This document shows positions 1 through 7,048 of a stretch of 18,844 nucleotides of DNA, one piece after another. How positions within the stretch are numbered: the first letter of the stretch is position 1; every line of letters starts with the position of its first letter. The notes under the pieces are model-generated. The model had not been told where the DNA came from. It saw only the letters and a program-made list of their open reading frames with translations, and searched no databases. The position numbers were made by a program, and so were the translations under genes. Source of the DNA: Pseudomonadota bacterium (GTDB lineage: Bacteria; Pseudomonadota; Alphaproteobacteria; Rhodospirillales; 2-02-FULL-58-16); contig JADFHR010000020.1 of assembly GCA_022567015.1 (NCBI GenBank), positions 1-18,844 on the forward strand. The letters run 5' to 3'.

Positions 1-350
1 CGGCGTTGCGAGGTTTCCGGCTAGGAGCGCGTCGCGCCTTGGTGTGCATGCACCACAAGCGGCGCGCGACGACGCCGGGGGCCGCGGGGGCGTCCCCCGC
101 ATATCGTAGCCGGGGGGGACACCCCCCTTGTCCCCCCGGAAGCCTCGCAACGCCGCCCTTCGGGTCGCTTTTCCCGTCCCCTCGGGGGTCGCGGGGGCGC
201 CCCCCGCATACGTTGTCGGGGGGACACCCCCCGGTGGCCCCCCGGGGTGTCGGGAAGGCTTTCCGATGGGGTGCCATCGCCTGCGCCTCCCCTCCTGCCG
301 GGGAAACGGGAAAAGCGATCGTAGGGGTGCACTTTAGCTGATGCAGGCCA
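1..350 (+). repeat. MITE-like dispersed repeat, copy A (left end outside window)
   Basis: This GC-rich non-coding block matches the reverse complement of 2301-2627 along almost its whole length. Its right end (about 320-350) matches the terminal inverted repeat of the other copy and is followed by CTAG (351-354). The left terminal repeat would lie just before base 1. Compared with copy B, this copy has about 50 extra bases (roughly 185-245), which are a second, diverged copy of its own inner palindromic module (G-runs facing C-runs around ACA). The open frames through it are compositional artefacts. No transposase is present, so it would be non-autonomous. Confidence 0.75.
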
Positions 351-364
351 CTAGCGGCACCAAG

Positions 365-394
365 GCGCCGCCGTCCCGCGCGAGACGGCGGCGC
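365..394 (-). terminator. Strong hairpin downstream of the cytochrome c gene
   Basis: There is a perfect 11 bp inverted repeat (365-375 with 384-394) around an 8-base loop. It lies 22 bases past the stop codon of the minus-strand cytochrome gene. No T-run follows, so this is a GC-rich stem that could terminate transcription or protect the 3' end, not a textbook intrinsic terminator. Confidence 0.5.
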
Positions 395-416
395 ATCCCG
401 TTCCAGGGTTTTCCGG

Positions 417-809
417 TTACTTGAGCGTCTTCAAATAGGCGATGACGTCGGCGCGTTGGGCGGCTTTCTTCAGCTTGAACCCCATGGAGGTGCCCTTGGC
501 GCCGCGTTTCTTGACGAATTTCTTCGGATTCGTCAGGTACTCGTCCAGCAACGCCTCGTCCCAGGTATAGTCGGCGCCCTTCAGGCCCCTGTATTTCTTG
601 TAGCCCCCGGCGGTCCCCGCCTTGCGGCCGAACACCCCGGCCAGGGACGGGCCGACCTTGTTCTTGCCCGGCTTTGCGCTGTGGCAGGCCTTGCACTTCT
701 TGAAGACCTTTTCGCCTTTGACCGGGTCACCGGCGCCGGCGAAAGCCGAGCCGCCGGCCAAGGTCACCGCGATGGCCAGGCCGAGGGCGGGAAAAAAGCC
801 TTTTAACAT
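417..809 (-). CDS. Periplasmic class I c-type cytochrome (c2/c550-like)
   Basis: This 130-residue small electron carrier has a Sec signal peptide at about residues 1-24, with a likely cut after SAFA. One CKACH haem-binding motif (C39, C42, H43) follows, then the GPSLAGVFGRKAG segment typical of class I cytochromes c. The probable axial methionine is M109 (in TSMGF), and the C-terminal helix ends in IAYLKTLK. The mature protein is very lysine-rich, as expected for docking to acidic partners. The start is supported by AAGGAG about 8 bases upstream and by a candidate promoter at 857-885. It would shuttle electrons in the periplasm, but the partner (bc1, oxidase or reaction centre) cannot be told from the window because the neighbouring genes are unrelated. 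The family call is firm and the exact subtype is not. Confidence 0.92.
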   Translation of the reverse strand: MLKGFFPALGLAIAVTLAGGSAFAGAGDPVKGEKVFKKCKACHSAKPGKNKVGPSLAGVFGRKAGTAGGYKKYRGLKGADYTWDEALLDEYLTNPKKFVKKRGAKGTSMGFKLKKAAQRADVIAYLKTLK

Positions 810-856
810 TTTTCTTGTCTCCTTGAATCTGGTGGCACCGACATATGCGCCGGCCC

Positions 857-885
857 ATTATCGGTCCCGGAGCCGGGCCTTGCAA
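857..885 (-). promoter_or_regulatory. Candidate sigma70-type promoter of the cytochrome c gene
   Basis: On the minus strand, TTGCAA (880-885) and GATAAT (857-862) are separated by 17 bases. This would start transcription near 850, leaving a leader of about 40 bases before the ATG. It is found by eye only. Confidence 0.5.
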
Positions 886-1160
886 CCGTTGGCCATGCTC
901 CAGGCCCACAAGGGCGGGCAGATAGGGCATGTTTATATTGTGCCGGGTGGGGGCGCGGTCAAGACCTTCCCTTTTCGGCCGCCCCCGGGCCCTGGGAAGC
1001 ACATCCAAGAGGATAGGGTCCGGAAGCGGTGGTAAAACGCCGACCGGACCACAAATTATTAGATTGAGGGCCGGTGCGCCGATTTAGGGCGCCGCGACCG
1101 ATCGGTGTGACCGCGACGGCCCTTTTGCAAGCTTGTGGACAAACCTATGGACATGAGCCG
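886..1160. other. Divergent intergenic region
   Basis: This gap lies between the divergent cytochrome and DUF2336 genes. Apart from the cytochrome promoter next to it, I see no convincing RNA gene, operator or reading frame. Reading frames crossing it lack ribosome sites and familiar protein features. It presumably holds the promoter of the DUF2336 gene. Confidence 0.4.
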
Positions 1161-2294
1161 ATGACCAGAAAGACGCTGACCAAAGAAGACGTTTCCAAGC
1201 TGCTGACGGATCCTTCGGGCGACAATCGCGCCCAGACGGCGGCCAAGATCGCCGCCGATTTCGGCCACGGGACCCTGACCGAAAGCGAGCGCGAGATGGC
1301 GGAGGAAATCTTCCGCATCATGGTCAAGGATGCCGAGGTGCGGGTGCGCGAGGCGCTGGCCCAGAACCTGAAGGAAAACCCGGCGGTGCCCCACGACGTG
1401 GCCATGAGCCTGGCCAAGGACGTGGATTCGGTGGCCCTGCCGGTATTGCAGTTCTCCGAGGTGCTCTCCGATGAGGACCTGATCGAGATCGTGCGCAGCC
1501 AGGGGGCCGCCAAGCAGGTGGCCGTCGCCGGCCGGTCCACGGTGTCCGAGGCCTTGTCCTCGGCCCTGGTGGAGACCGAGAACGAAAAGGTGGTCACCAC
1601 CCTGGTCGCCAACGCGGGCGCCGAGATCTCGGAGAAATCCCTGCACAAGGTGGTCGAGGACTTCGGTGACACCGAGGCGGTTCAGGACGCCATGGTGCAC
1701 CGGCCCAAGCTTCCCGTCACCGTGGTCGAGCGTCTGGTGACCCTGGTCTCGGAAAACCTGAAGGAGGAGCTGGCCAAGCGCCACGAGATGTCGGATTCGA
1801 TGGCCACGGACCTGATCCTGCAAAGCCGCGAGCGCGCCACCATCACCCTTTCCACAGAATCCGACGATGACGACGTCGAAAGGCTGATCCGGCAGCTGCG
1901 CGAAAACGGGCGGCTGACGCCGTCCATCATTCTCCGCGCATTGTGCATGGGCGATCTCAAATTCTTCGAGGCCGCCGTCTGCGAGCTGGCGGAGGTGCCG
2001 CTGGTGAACGGGCGCCAGCTGATGCACGATTCGGGGGCGTTGGGCCTGAAGGCCCTGTATGAAAAGACGGGGCTGCCCGAAAACCACTTTCCGGCGGTGC
2101 GGGCGGCCATCGATGTCGCCCGGGAGACCGAATACGACGGCCGGGAGAACGACCGCGAGCGCTATTCGCGGCGCATGATCGAACGCATCCTCACCCAGTA
2201 CGGCGATCTGGGCGTGGATTTCGATTCCGGTGACCTGGAATATCTGCTGGCGAAGATGAACGAGCTGCCGGCGGAAATCGCGGACACCGTCTGA
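1161..2294 (+). CDS. DUF2336 family protein
   Basis: The protein is 377 residues and almost entirely helical, made of HEAT-like alpha repeats. Recurrent segments such as VRVREALAQNLKENPAVPHDV and the following VLSDEDLIEIV and VAGRSTVSEAL are typical of the alphaproteobacterial DUF2336 family, whose function is unknown. I see no signal peptide or membrane segment, so it is probably cytoplasmic. An upstream in-frame ATG at 1074 would add 29 arginine- and proline-rich residues that do not look like the family. I chose ATG 1161 (MTRKTLTKEDV), although its ribosome site is weak. The stop codon is only a few bases from the repeat at 2301, which probably serves as its 3' end. The family call comes from remembered sequence style. 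Confidence 0.8.
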   Translation: MTRKTLTKEDVSKLLTDPSGDNRAQTAAKIAADFGHGTLTESEREMAEEIFRIMVKDAEVRVREALAQNLKENPAVPHDVAMSLAKDVDSVALPVLQFSEVLSDEDLIEIVRSQGAAKQVAVAGRSTVSEALSSALVETENEKVVTTLVANAGAEISEKSLHKVVEDFGDTEAVQDAMVHRPKLPVTVVERLVTLVSENLKEELAKRHEMSDSMATDLILQSRERATITLSTESDDDDVERLIRQLRENGRLTPSIILRALCMGDLKFFEAAVCELAEVPLVNGRQLMHDSGALGLKALYEKTGLPENHFPAVRAAIDVARETEYDGRENDRERYSRRMIERILTQYGDLGVDFDSGDLEYLLAKMNELPAEIADTV

Positions 2295-2300
2295 CCCTAG

Positions 2301-2627
2301 TGGCCTATATCAGCTAAATAGCACCCCTACGATCGCTTTTCCCGTTTCCTCGGCAGGAGGGGAGGCGCAGGCGATGGCGGCCCATCGGAAAGCCTTCCCG
2401 ACGCCCCGAGGGAACGGGAAATGCGACCCGAAGGGCGGCGTTGCGAGGCTTCCGGGGGGACAAGGGGGGGTGTCCCCCCCCGGCTACCGATATGCGGGGG
2501 ACGCCCCCGCGGCCCCCGGCGTCGTCGCGCGCCGCTTGTGGTGCATACACACCAAGGCGCGACGCGCTCCTCTAGCCGGAAACCTCGCAACGCCGTCGTA
2601 GGGGTACAATTTAGCTGATATAGGCCA
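2301..2627 (-). repeat. MITE-like repeat, copy B (complete, with terminal inverted repeats)
   Basis: The two ends form an imperfect ~34 bp terminal inverted repeat. The left end reads TGGCCTATATCAGCTAAAT and continues to CCCCTACGA, and the right end is its near-perfect reverse complement with about three mismatches. Flanks are CTAG (2297-2300) and CTTG (2628-2631), compatible with a degraded 4 bp duplication of a YTAR-type target. The interior is non-coding with long G/C palindromes. It is inverted relative to copy A. Its insertion just after the DUF2336 stop codon suggests it acts as a transcription boundary. Confidence 0.8.
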
Positions 2628-2663
2628 CTTGACGCCGGCATCGGCCCGTGCGTGGGGCCTCCT

Positions 2664-3779
2664 CTACGGGTGGCCCAGCTCCTTCCAGATGGCGTAATCG
2701 TCGCGGAACGCGGTCAATGACCGCCAGACGGTGGCGAAGTCCGCGTCGGCGGCGGCTTCCTCGGCGGCCACCTCGCGCCAGGCCGCCTCCAAGGCTTCGA
2801 GAATGTCGTCGGACCAGCGTTCGATCCGGACGCCGTCGGCCTGCAGCTCCTTGAGGGCGGCGAACTGAAGGGCCTCGCCCTCGGCCAGGCCGTGGCGCAC
2901 GTTGTCGCCGCACACCGCCTCGATCTGGGCCTTATGGGTGGTCGACAGCGCGTCCCATCTGTCCAGGCTGATCATCAGGGCAAACAGGGTCGACGGCTGG
3001 TGCCAGCCGGGAAAGTAATAGTTCCTGGCCATCTGGTGGAAACCCAGTTTCAGGTCGATGGCCGGCATGGAGAACTCGGCGGCGTCGATGGCGCCCGATT
3101 CCAGGGCCACGAAGATGTCGCCGCCGCTCAAACGCCGGGTTTGCACCCCCAGTTTCTGCAGGACCCTGGCGCCCAGGCCCGACGCCCGCATGCGCACGCC
3201 CTCGAGGTCGTCGAAGGTGAGGATCCGGCGGCGGAACCAGCCGGCGGCCTCGGGCGCGATGAGGCCGCAAAAGACGCCCAGGATGTTGCGGCGGCGAAGG
3301 ATATCGTCGAACAGTTCCTTGCCGCCGCCGAAATAGATCCACGCCAGGTACTCGCCGGCGGCGGGACCGAAGGGAATGGCGGAGAACAGGTGCAGGGCGG
3401 GAATCTTGTCCCCCCAGTCCCCCGGTGACGAAAAGGCGGCGTCGATGGCGCCCGAGGCGACGGCGTCGAAGGTCTCAAGCGGCGGAACCAGGGCGCCGGG
3501 CTCGTGGAACTTGATCTCCATGGTGCCGCCGGAAACCCGCCGGATCTCCCGCGTCACGCGCTTTGCCAGCGTCCCCAGCTGGGGCAGCGAGGCGGCGTAG
3601 GCGCTGGCCATTTTCCACCGTACCGCCGGTTCCGCCGTCGCCGCCGGCTTCGACGTCGGCGCGGGCGGCGCGGGGGGAGCGGGGGGAGCGGGCGGCGCCA
3701 GACGGGGGGCGATCACCGTGGCGCCGACGACGACGCCGACGACGACGCCGATGATGATGCCGATGATGGTGTTGCGCAT
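2664..3779 (-). CDS. TRAP transporter DctP-type solute-binding protein, membrane-tethered
   Basis: This protein of 371 residues would bind an organic acid or similar solute for a tripartite ATP-independent transporter. An N-terminal hydrophobic helix made of I/V/G repeats (IIGIIIGVVVGVVVG) is followed by an Ala/Pro linker (APPAPPAPPAPPAP). The DctP fold then runs from about residue 50, with typical segments such as SGGTMEIKFHEPGALVPPLE, GAIDAAFSSPGDW and GVRMRASGLGARVLQKLG. The helix lacks a clear signal-peptidase site, so it is probably an uncleaved anchor. An ATG at 3884 would add 35 residues but has no ribosome site. The ATG at 3777-3779 directly before the helix fits better. No dctQ or dctM lies nearby, making this an orphan binding protein. 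The ligand is unknown. Confidence 0.85.
   Translation of the reverse strand: MRNTIIGIIIGVVVGVVVGATVIAPRLAPPAPPAPPAPPAPTSKPAATAEPAVRWKMASAYAASLPQLGTLAKRVTREIRRVSGGTMEIKFHEPGALVPPLETFDAVASGAIDAAFSSPGDWGDKIPALHLFSAIPFGPAAGEYLAWIYFGGGKELFDDILRRRNILGVFCGLIAPEAAGWFRRRILTFDDLEGVRMRASGLGARVLQKLGVQTRRLSGGDIFVALESGAIDAAEFSMPAIDLKLGFHQMARNYYFPGWHQPSTLFALMISLDRWDALSTTHKAQIEAVCGDNVRHGLAEGEALQFAALKELQADGVRIERWSDDILEALEAAWREVAAEEAAADADFATVWRSLTAFRDDYAIWKELGHP
3723..3770 (-). repeat. 12-bp tandem repeat encoding the membrane anchor
   Basis: There are four consecutive 12-base units of the form GCCGAYGAYGAY (3723-3734, 3735-3746, 3747-3758, 3759-3770; the last is imperfect). Read on the minus strand they encode repeating III/VVV-G blocks of the TRAP protein's hydrophobic helix. 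Slippage here would change anchor length in frame. Confidence 0.8.
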
Positions 3780-3905
3780 GGCCTGTCGTCGTGCTCCGGT
3801 TGCCGCCCGCCCGGCCACCGACCCCGGCGGCGGGCCGTCCTGCGGCCGCGGCGCCATGATCGGGCCGGGGCCCGCCGATTGCAAGGGCAGGGGCGGGGAT
3901 CACGT

Positions 3906-3927
3906 GCCGCCGGCGCGGGCCGGCGGC
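3906..3927. other. GC-rich hairpin upstream of the TRAP gene
   Basis: A perfect 9 bp inverted repeat (3906-3914 with 3919-3927) with a 4-base loop lies 5' of the minus-strand binding-protein gene. It could be a leader structure or the end of a transcript. Nothing else marks its role. Confidence 0.35.
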
Positions 3928-4026
3928 GGGGCCGGTTGGGGAGGGCGTCATGGATGGGCAGGCCTTCACGGACCGGCGGGGCAGGGGCGACTATCCTGCC
4001 AAATCGTCGTGAACCTGGAAAAAGAA

Positions 4027-4060
4027 TGGTCGGAGTGAGAGGATTCGAACCTCCGGCCCC
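4027..4060 (-). repeat. Attachment-site scar: displaced 3' end of tRNA-Pro, copy 1
   Basis: These 34 bases are identical to the 3' end of tRNA-Pro (7942-7975), covering CCA, acceptor strand and T-arm, and identity stops abruptly at 4061. The four bases before it (AGAA) also match those before 7942. The flank further left holds a T-rich run when read outward from the tRNA, as expected of the original chromosomal terminator. It is best read as the far end of an integrated element. Confidence 0.85.
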
Positions 4061-4201
4061 GAATCCGATGAAGAACGGGCGGCCCTCTGCGGGCGGTTGG
4101 TTCAAGCCCATATGGGGCATGCCCCTTAAACCCGCATTTCCCAAATGACCACACCTTTAACTGACCTTTCATCATGATTCTGCTCTAGACGATGTTCCAT
4201 A

Positions 4202-4231
4202 TTGCTGTTATGCTCGGGTAAGCTGTATTCT
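4202..4231 (+). promoter_or_regulatory. Candidate promoter of the COX-like gene
   Basis: TTGCTG (4202-4207) and TATTCT (4226-4231) are 18 bases apart, about 100 bases before the chosen start codon. A perfect 12 bp palindrome (4114-4125, GGGGCATGCCCC) lies upstream and could bind a regulator. Both were found by eye. Confidence 0.3.
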
Positions 4232-4330
4232 GGGAGACAAGCGAGCGGCTATGATGAGCGTCCCCTGCGGGCCAATTCAAACGCCCGAGTTGGGTGTCGT
4301 GATGCTCCGACTGAACCAGGGGGTACTGCC

Positions 4331-5920
4331 ATGAGTGTCATCGATACCGTGCTCAAGGTCGTCAGGAAAATTCCATTTGTCGGCGGATTGTTGAACCGGT
4401 TCGCGACGAATCGAGCATGCGGCGCGACGACCCCGCGACCCCGCGCATTCGGCCTGTGGTCGCATGTCGAAAAACCGATGAAATTGGACCAGCAAGGGCC
4501 GATCGGTGAATACACGACATGGCCAATGCTGACCGATCGCCTGTACTCGGCGCGTCATTTGCCGCCCGCGGAACAGAGCTATATCGACGGGCTGCCCGAA
4601 GATGCGCCCTATAACGGCAATCCCGACAATTACACGGTCGGCGACGTGACCGCTTTGTTCGCGCGCCAAGGCGCCATCATGGAGGGTCGGTCATCCGTCC
4701 TGTTTATGTTCTTCGCGCAATGGTTCACGGACAGCATATTGCGCGTCGACCCACGGGACCGCCGAAAGAATACTTCAAATCACAACATTGATCTTTGCCA
4801 GATTTATGGGCTGAAGGAAACGACGGCCCGGTTGCTGCGATCAAAGGAAAAGGGCGGAAAACTTGCAAGCCAGATGATCGACGGCGAGGAGTATCTTGAT
4901 TACCTGGGTGAGGTCGGTACCGACGGCAAGTGGAAGGTGAAGGAGGAATACGAAAACCTTCCCTATGCGGCGCCGGAGATCATGCATGTGGTGTTCGGCG
5001 ACTGGCCCGAGGAGCGCATGCACAAGCTCTATGCGACGGGGCTGGAACGGGGCAATTCATCCGTCGGATATGTCGCCATCAGCACGGTGTTCATGCGCGA
5101 ACACAACAGGATTTGCGATGAGTTATCCAGTCGGAACCCGGACTGGGATGACGAACGTCTTTTCCAGACGGCGCGTATGATCAACAACGTTATCTTGTTG
5201 AAACTGGTGGTGCAGGATTACATCAACCACATCGCCGGCGCCGGCCTGTTCGTCTTCGATCCCACCTTCGCGGAAAAAGAAGAATGGTATCGAACGCCGT
5301 GGATCGCGCTGGAATTCGACCTTCTCTATCGCTGGCACGGCCTCGTTCCCGACAACATCACGGTCGGCGGCCGTCGCTACGACCACACCGAGTACCGGGT
5401 TAACAACGCCTTGCTGGAAGAGGCAGGGCTGGCGGCGATCTTGGATGCTTCGTCGCGCCAGCAAGCCGGGCGAATTTCGCTTCAAAACGTGCCCGATTTC
5501 TTGCTTGGGGCCGAGTACCAGATGATCAAGATGGGCCGTGATTTCCGCCTCCGTTCCTACAACGAATACCGCAGGCGGTTCAAATGTGATGCCCTGACCT
5601 CGTTTGAGCAGCTTACCGACGACACGGCCCTGCGCGACAAATTGAAAGCCATGTACGGCGACATCAACAAGGTCGAATTCGTCATCGGCCTGTTCGCGCA
5701 GCAGCACGCGAAAGGCCAGCTCTACGGTGACTTGATGTACGCCATGGTCGCCTACGATGCCTTCACGCAGATCTACACCAACCCGCTGCTTTCTCGGAAC
5801 GTCTACACACCCCGCACCTTCACTGAATACGGCCTCGACCTGATCGACGACACCAACACGGTGCAGGATCTGGTGGATAGGAATGTCGCGGGGAGCGTTA
5901 GGGTGGGATTTGGTTTTTAG
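4331..5920 (+). CDS. Cyclooxygenase-like animal haem peroxidase family protein
   Basis: The 529-residue protein matches the catalytic domain of animal prostaglandin-endoperoxide synthases across its length, recalled by eye. Matching blocks include FMREHNRICDEL, DERLFQTARMI, ALEFDLLYRWH, SSRQQAGRI, SYNEYRRRF and MYGDINKVEFVIGLFAQQH. The COX catalytic tyrosine (Tyr385) corresponds to Y333 and the proximal haem histidine (His388) to H336. The distal glutamine (Gln203) corresponds to Q130. The distal histidine (His207) position is Asp134, and the aspirin-site serine is replaced, probably by Ala. There is no EGF domain or signal peptide; a short hydrophobic helix (about residues 7-21) may associate with membrane. 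It probably acts as a fatty-acid dioxygenase, substrate unknown. The start MSVIDTVLK follows AGGGGG; an upstream in-frame ATG at 4202 is less likely. It is island cargo. Confidence 0.85.
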   Translation: MSVIDTVLKVVRKIPFVGGLLNRFATNRACGATTPRPRAFGLWSHVEKPMKLDQQGPIGEYTTWPMLTDRLYSARHLPPAEQSYIDGLPEDAPYNGNPDNYTVGDVTALFARQGAIMEGRSSVLFMFFAQWFTDSILRVDPRDRRKNTSNHNIDLCQIYGLKETTARLLRSKEKGGKLASQMIDGEEYLDYLGEVGTDGKWKVKEEYENLPYAAPEIMHVVFGDWPEERMHKLYATGLERGNSSVGYVAISTVFMREHNRICDELSSRNPDWDDERLFQTARMINNVILLKLVVQDYINHIAGAGLFVFDPTFAEKEEWYRTPWIALEFDLLYRWHGLVPDNITVGGRRYDHTEYRVNNALLEEAGLAAILDASSRQQAGRISLQNVPDFLLGAEYQMIKMGRDFRLRSYNEYRRRFKCDALTSFEQLTDDTALRDKLKAMYGDINKVEFVIGLFAQQHAKGQLYGDLMYAMVAYDAFTQIYTNPLLSRNVYTPRTFTEYGLDLIDDTNTVQDLVDRNVAGSVRVGFGF

Positions 5921-5963
5921 CTCGGTGGGGGGAGCGGGTTCGGCCGCCTGCGCTCCGTGACCC

Positions 5964-6467
5964 ATGGGTGCGCATATTGTTCCGCTCATTCGGTTTGCCG
6001 TTGATACAGGCGGAAGGCGTTCTGAGCTTCTTTGCCTCGACTGGCGGCATGTGGATTTGCGGAACAAGCGTATCACCTTCGTGGAAACCAAGAATGATGA
6101 GGACAGGACGGTTCGGCTTTGCGACAGGGCCTGTGCTGTCTTCGCCAGCCTGGGACCGAAGGATGCCGGGCCAGTCTTCACTTTCAATGGCAAGGCCATC
6201 GCAAGCGTGAAAACGGCGTTCAACAACGCCCGTGAAAAAGAGGGGTTGGAGGATGTTCGCTTTCACGATTTGAGGCACACGATCGCTTCGCGCCTCGTGC
6301 AAAGCGGTGTGCCGCTGTATGACGTGATGAACCTGATGGGCCACAAGTCCCTGACGATGGTTCAGCGTTATGCCCATCTGGCTCCCGATTATCAGGAAAA
6401 GGCCATCCAGGCTCTTAACCAGTTTGGGCACGATTCGGGCACAGTAAGAAATACTTCCGCGGCGTAG
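5964..6467 (+). pseudogene. Tyrosine recombinase (integrase), catalytic domain only
   Basis: The 167 readable residues correspond to the C-terminal catalytic domain of phage-type integrases. TGGRRSELLCLDW carries the first catalytic Arg, and the beta-hairpin Lys is in VETKNDEDR. HDLRH supplies His and the second Arg, MGHKS the next His, and VQRYAHL the Tyr nucleophile. The whole catalytic set is therefore present, but the arm-binding and core-binding N-terminal domains (normally about 150-200 residues) are missing, and an in-frame stop sits at 5958 just before the ATG. It follows the COX-like gene by 43 bases and ends 24 bases from the tRNA-Pro att copy, so it is most likely the remnant of the recombinase that inserted this island. 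Expression as a short catalytic fragment cannot be excluded. Confidence 0.8.
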
Positions 6468-6491
6468 GGGGGCTTAAGTCCTTGAAAAGAT

Positions 6492-6539
6492 TGGTCGGAG
6501 TGAGAGGATTCGAACCTCCGGCCCCCGCCTCCCGAAGAC
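6492..6539 (-). repeat. Attachment-site scar: displaced 3' half of tRNA-Pro, copy 2
   Basis: These 48 bases are identical to 7942-7989 of the intact tRNA-Pro. They cover CCA, acceptor, T-arm, variable loop and the anticodon loop with its CGG anticodon, and then identity stops. It is longer than copy 1 (34 bases), so the two junctions may come from different integration events or have decayed differently. Confidence 0.85.
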
Positions 6540-6623
6540 TGGTGTAGGATTTGTAGGAATGTTGAAACTCAACGATTTCCGTCAGATGGGAGCATCATCG
6601 CCCGACATTTCCCAACACTTTCG

Positions 6624-6653
6624 ACGCCCCATTGGGGCGCAACGCCCCAAATT
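6624..6653. repeat. Clustered CGCCCCAAT-type motifs near att copy 2
   Basis: Three overlapping variants occur here: ACGCCCCATT (6624-6633), its near reverse complement ATTGGGGCGC (6631-6640), and AACGCCCCAAATT (6641-6653). The same motif appears twice in direct repeat near the opposite end of the unit at 7851-7872. Confidence 0.5.
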
Positions 6654-6751
6654 AGCTCCAGGACATTGGGCGTTCAGAACAGGGGCTGCCTTTGATGCCT
6701 GCGTTGCGAGGCTTAATTTGGGCGATAATCCACTACACACACCCACCACCA

Positions 6752-6789
6752 CATCTAGTGCACTCACCACTGCCTAGAACCACTAGATG
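6752..6789. repeat. Inverted repeat CATCTAGTG / CACTAGATG
   Basis: Perfect 9-base arms (6752-6760 and 6781-6789) are separated by 20 bases. Arm length and spacing resemble a dimeric regulator or recombinase site more than an RNA terminator. Confidence 0.4.
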
Positions 6790-7048
6790 GAATTGATCGT
6801 TTTGCCCCGAGTTGGCTTTTTCGGGGCGGCCTTATTATCAGGCTTTTCAGGCTTTTCCGGTGGGTTGATCACCAGCAACGCCGTTATCGCCTACTCTGTA
6901 TCCAATGGGACCAGGGGGACTGGGTCGGGCCTACATGCCTGTTTTTTCACGATTTTAGTCATTTTCACATCATGCTGTGGGTGGCTGAAAGGTGATGGCA
7001 TGAAATATGGGTTGCATTACAGACCCCGTCTCATGTACGTTGCCTACC

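Larger units (their letters stand above)
4027..6491. mobile_element. tRNA-Pro-integrated island, left unit (COX-like cargo plus integrase remnant)
   Basis: The unit is bounded by tRNA-Pro 3'-end copies at 4027-4060 and 6492-6539. It holds a cyclooxygenase-like gene (4331-5920) and a truncated tyrosine integrase (5964-6467) that ends 24 bases before the second copy, the usual position of int beside its attachment site. At about 2.5 kb and with a damaged integrase, it looks like a deletion remnant of a larger integrative element. The limits are inferred from the att copies. Confidence 0.7.
6540..7048. other. Non-coding left part of the mini-island with several inverted repeats
   Basis: I find no convincing gene in these ~500 bases. 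Short frames exist, but they have no ribosome sites and no recognisable protein pattern. Three inverted repeats stand out: 6632-6639 with 6643-6650 (8 bp arms, 3-base loop), 6752-6760 with 6781-6789 (9 bp arms, 20-base spacer), and 6804-6810 with 6821-6827 (7 bp arms). The last is followed by only short T-runs and could be a weak terminator. Base composition is clearly less GC-rich than the backbone. Confidence 0.55.

Noticed and set aside
6..341. Overlapping open frames on both strands in the first 340 bases, and similar ones at 2314-2641
   Set aside because: They lie inside the MITE-like repeat, are Arg/Pro/Gly-rich translations of G/C palindromes, and lack ribosome sites.
3723..3770. Trinucleotide-like repeat as a recombination or regulatory site
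   Set aside because: It is in frame and codes for the hydrophobic anchor of the TRAP protein, so protein-level repetition explains it.
4114..4125. 12-bp palindrome GGGGCATGCCCC as a definite operator
   Set aside because: It is a perfect palindrome, but a single short GC-rich one is weak evidence, so it is mentioned only with the promoter candidate.
5123..6226. A 367-codon minus-strand frame across the end of the COX-like gene and the integrase remnant
   Set aside because: It is antisense to two recognisable plus-strand coding sequences and shows no protein family pattern.
6559..6777. A 72-codon frame in the mini-island
   Set aside because: It runs through inverted repeats and low-complexity CA/CC sequence, with no ribosome site and no familiar protein features.
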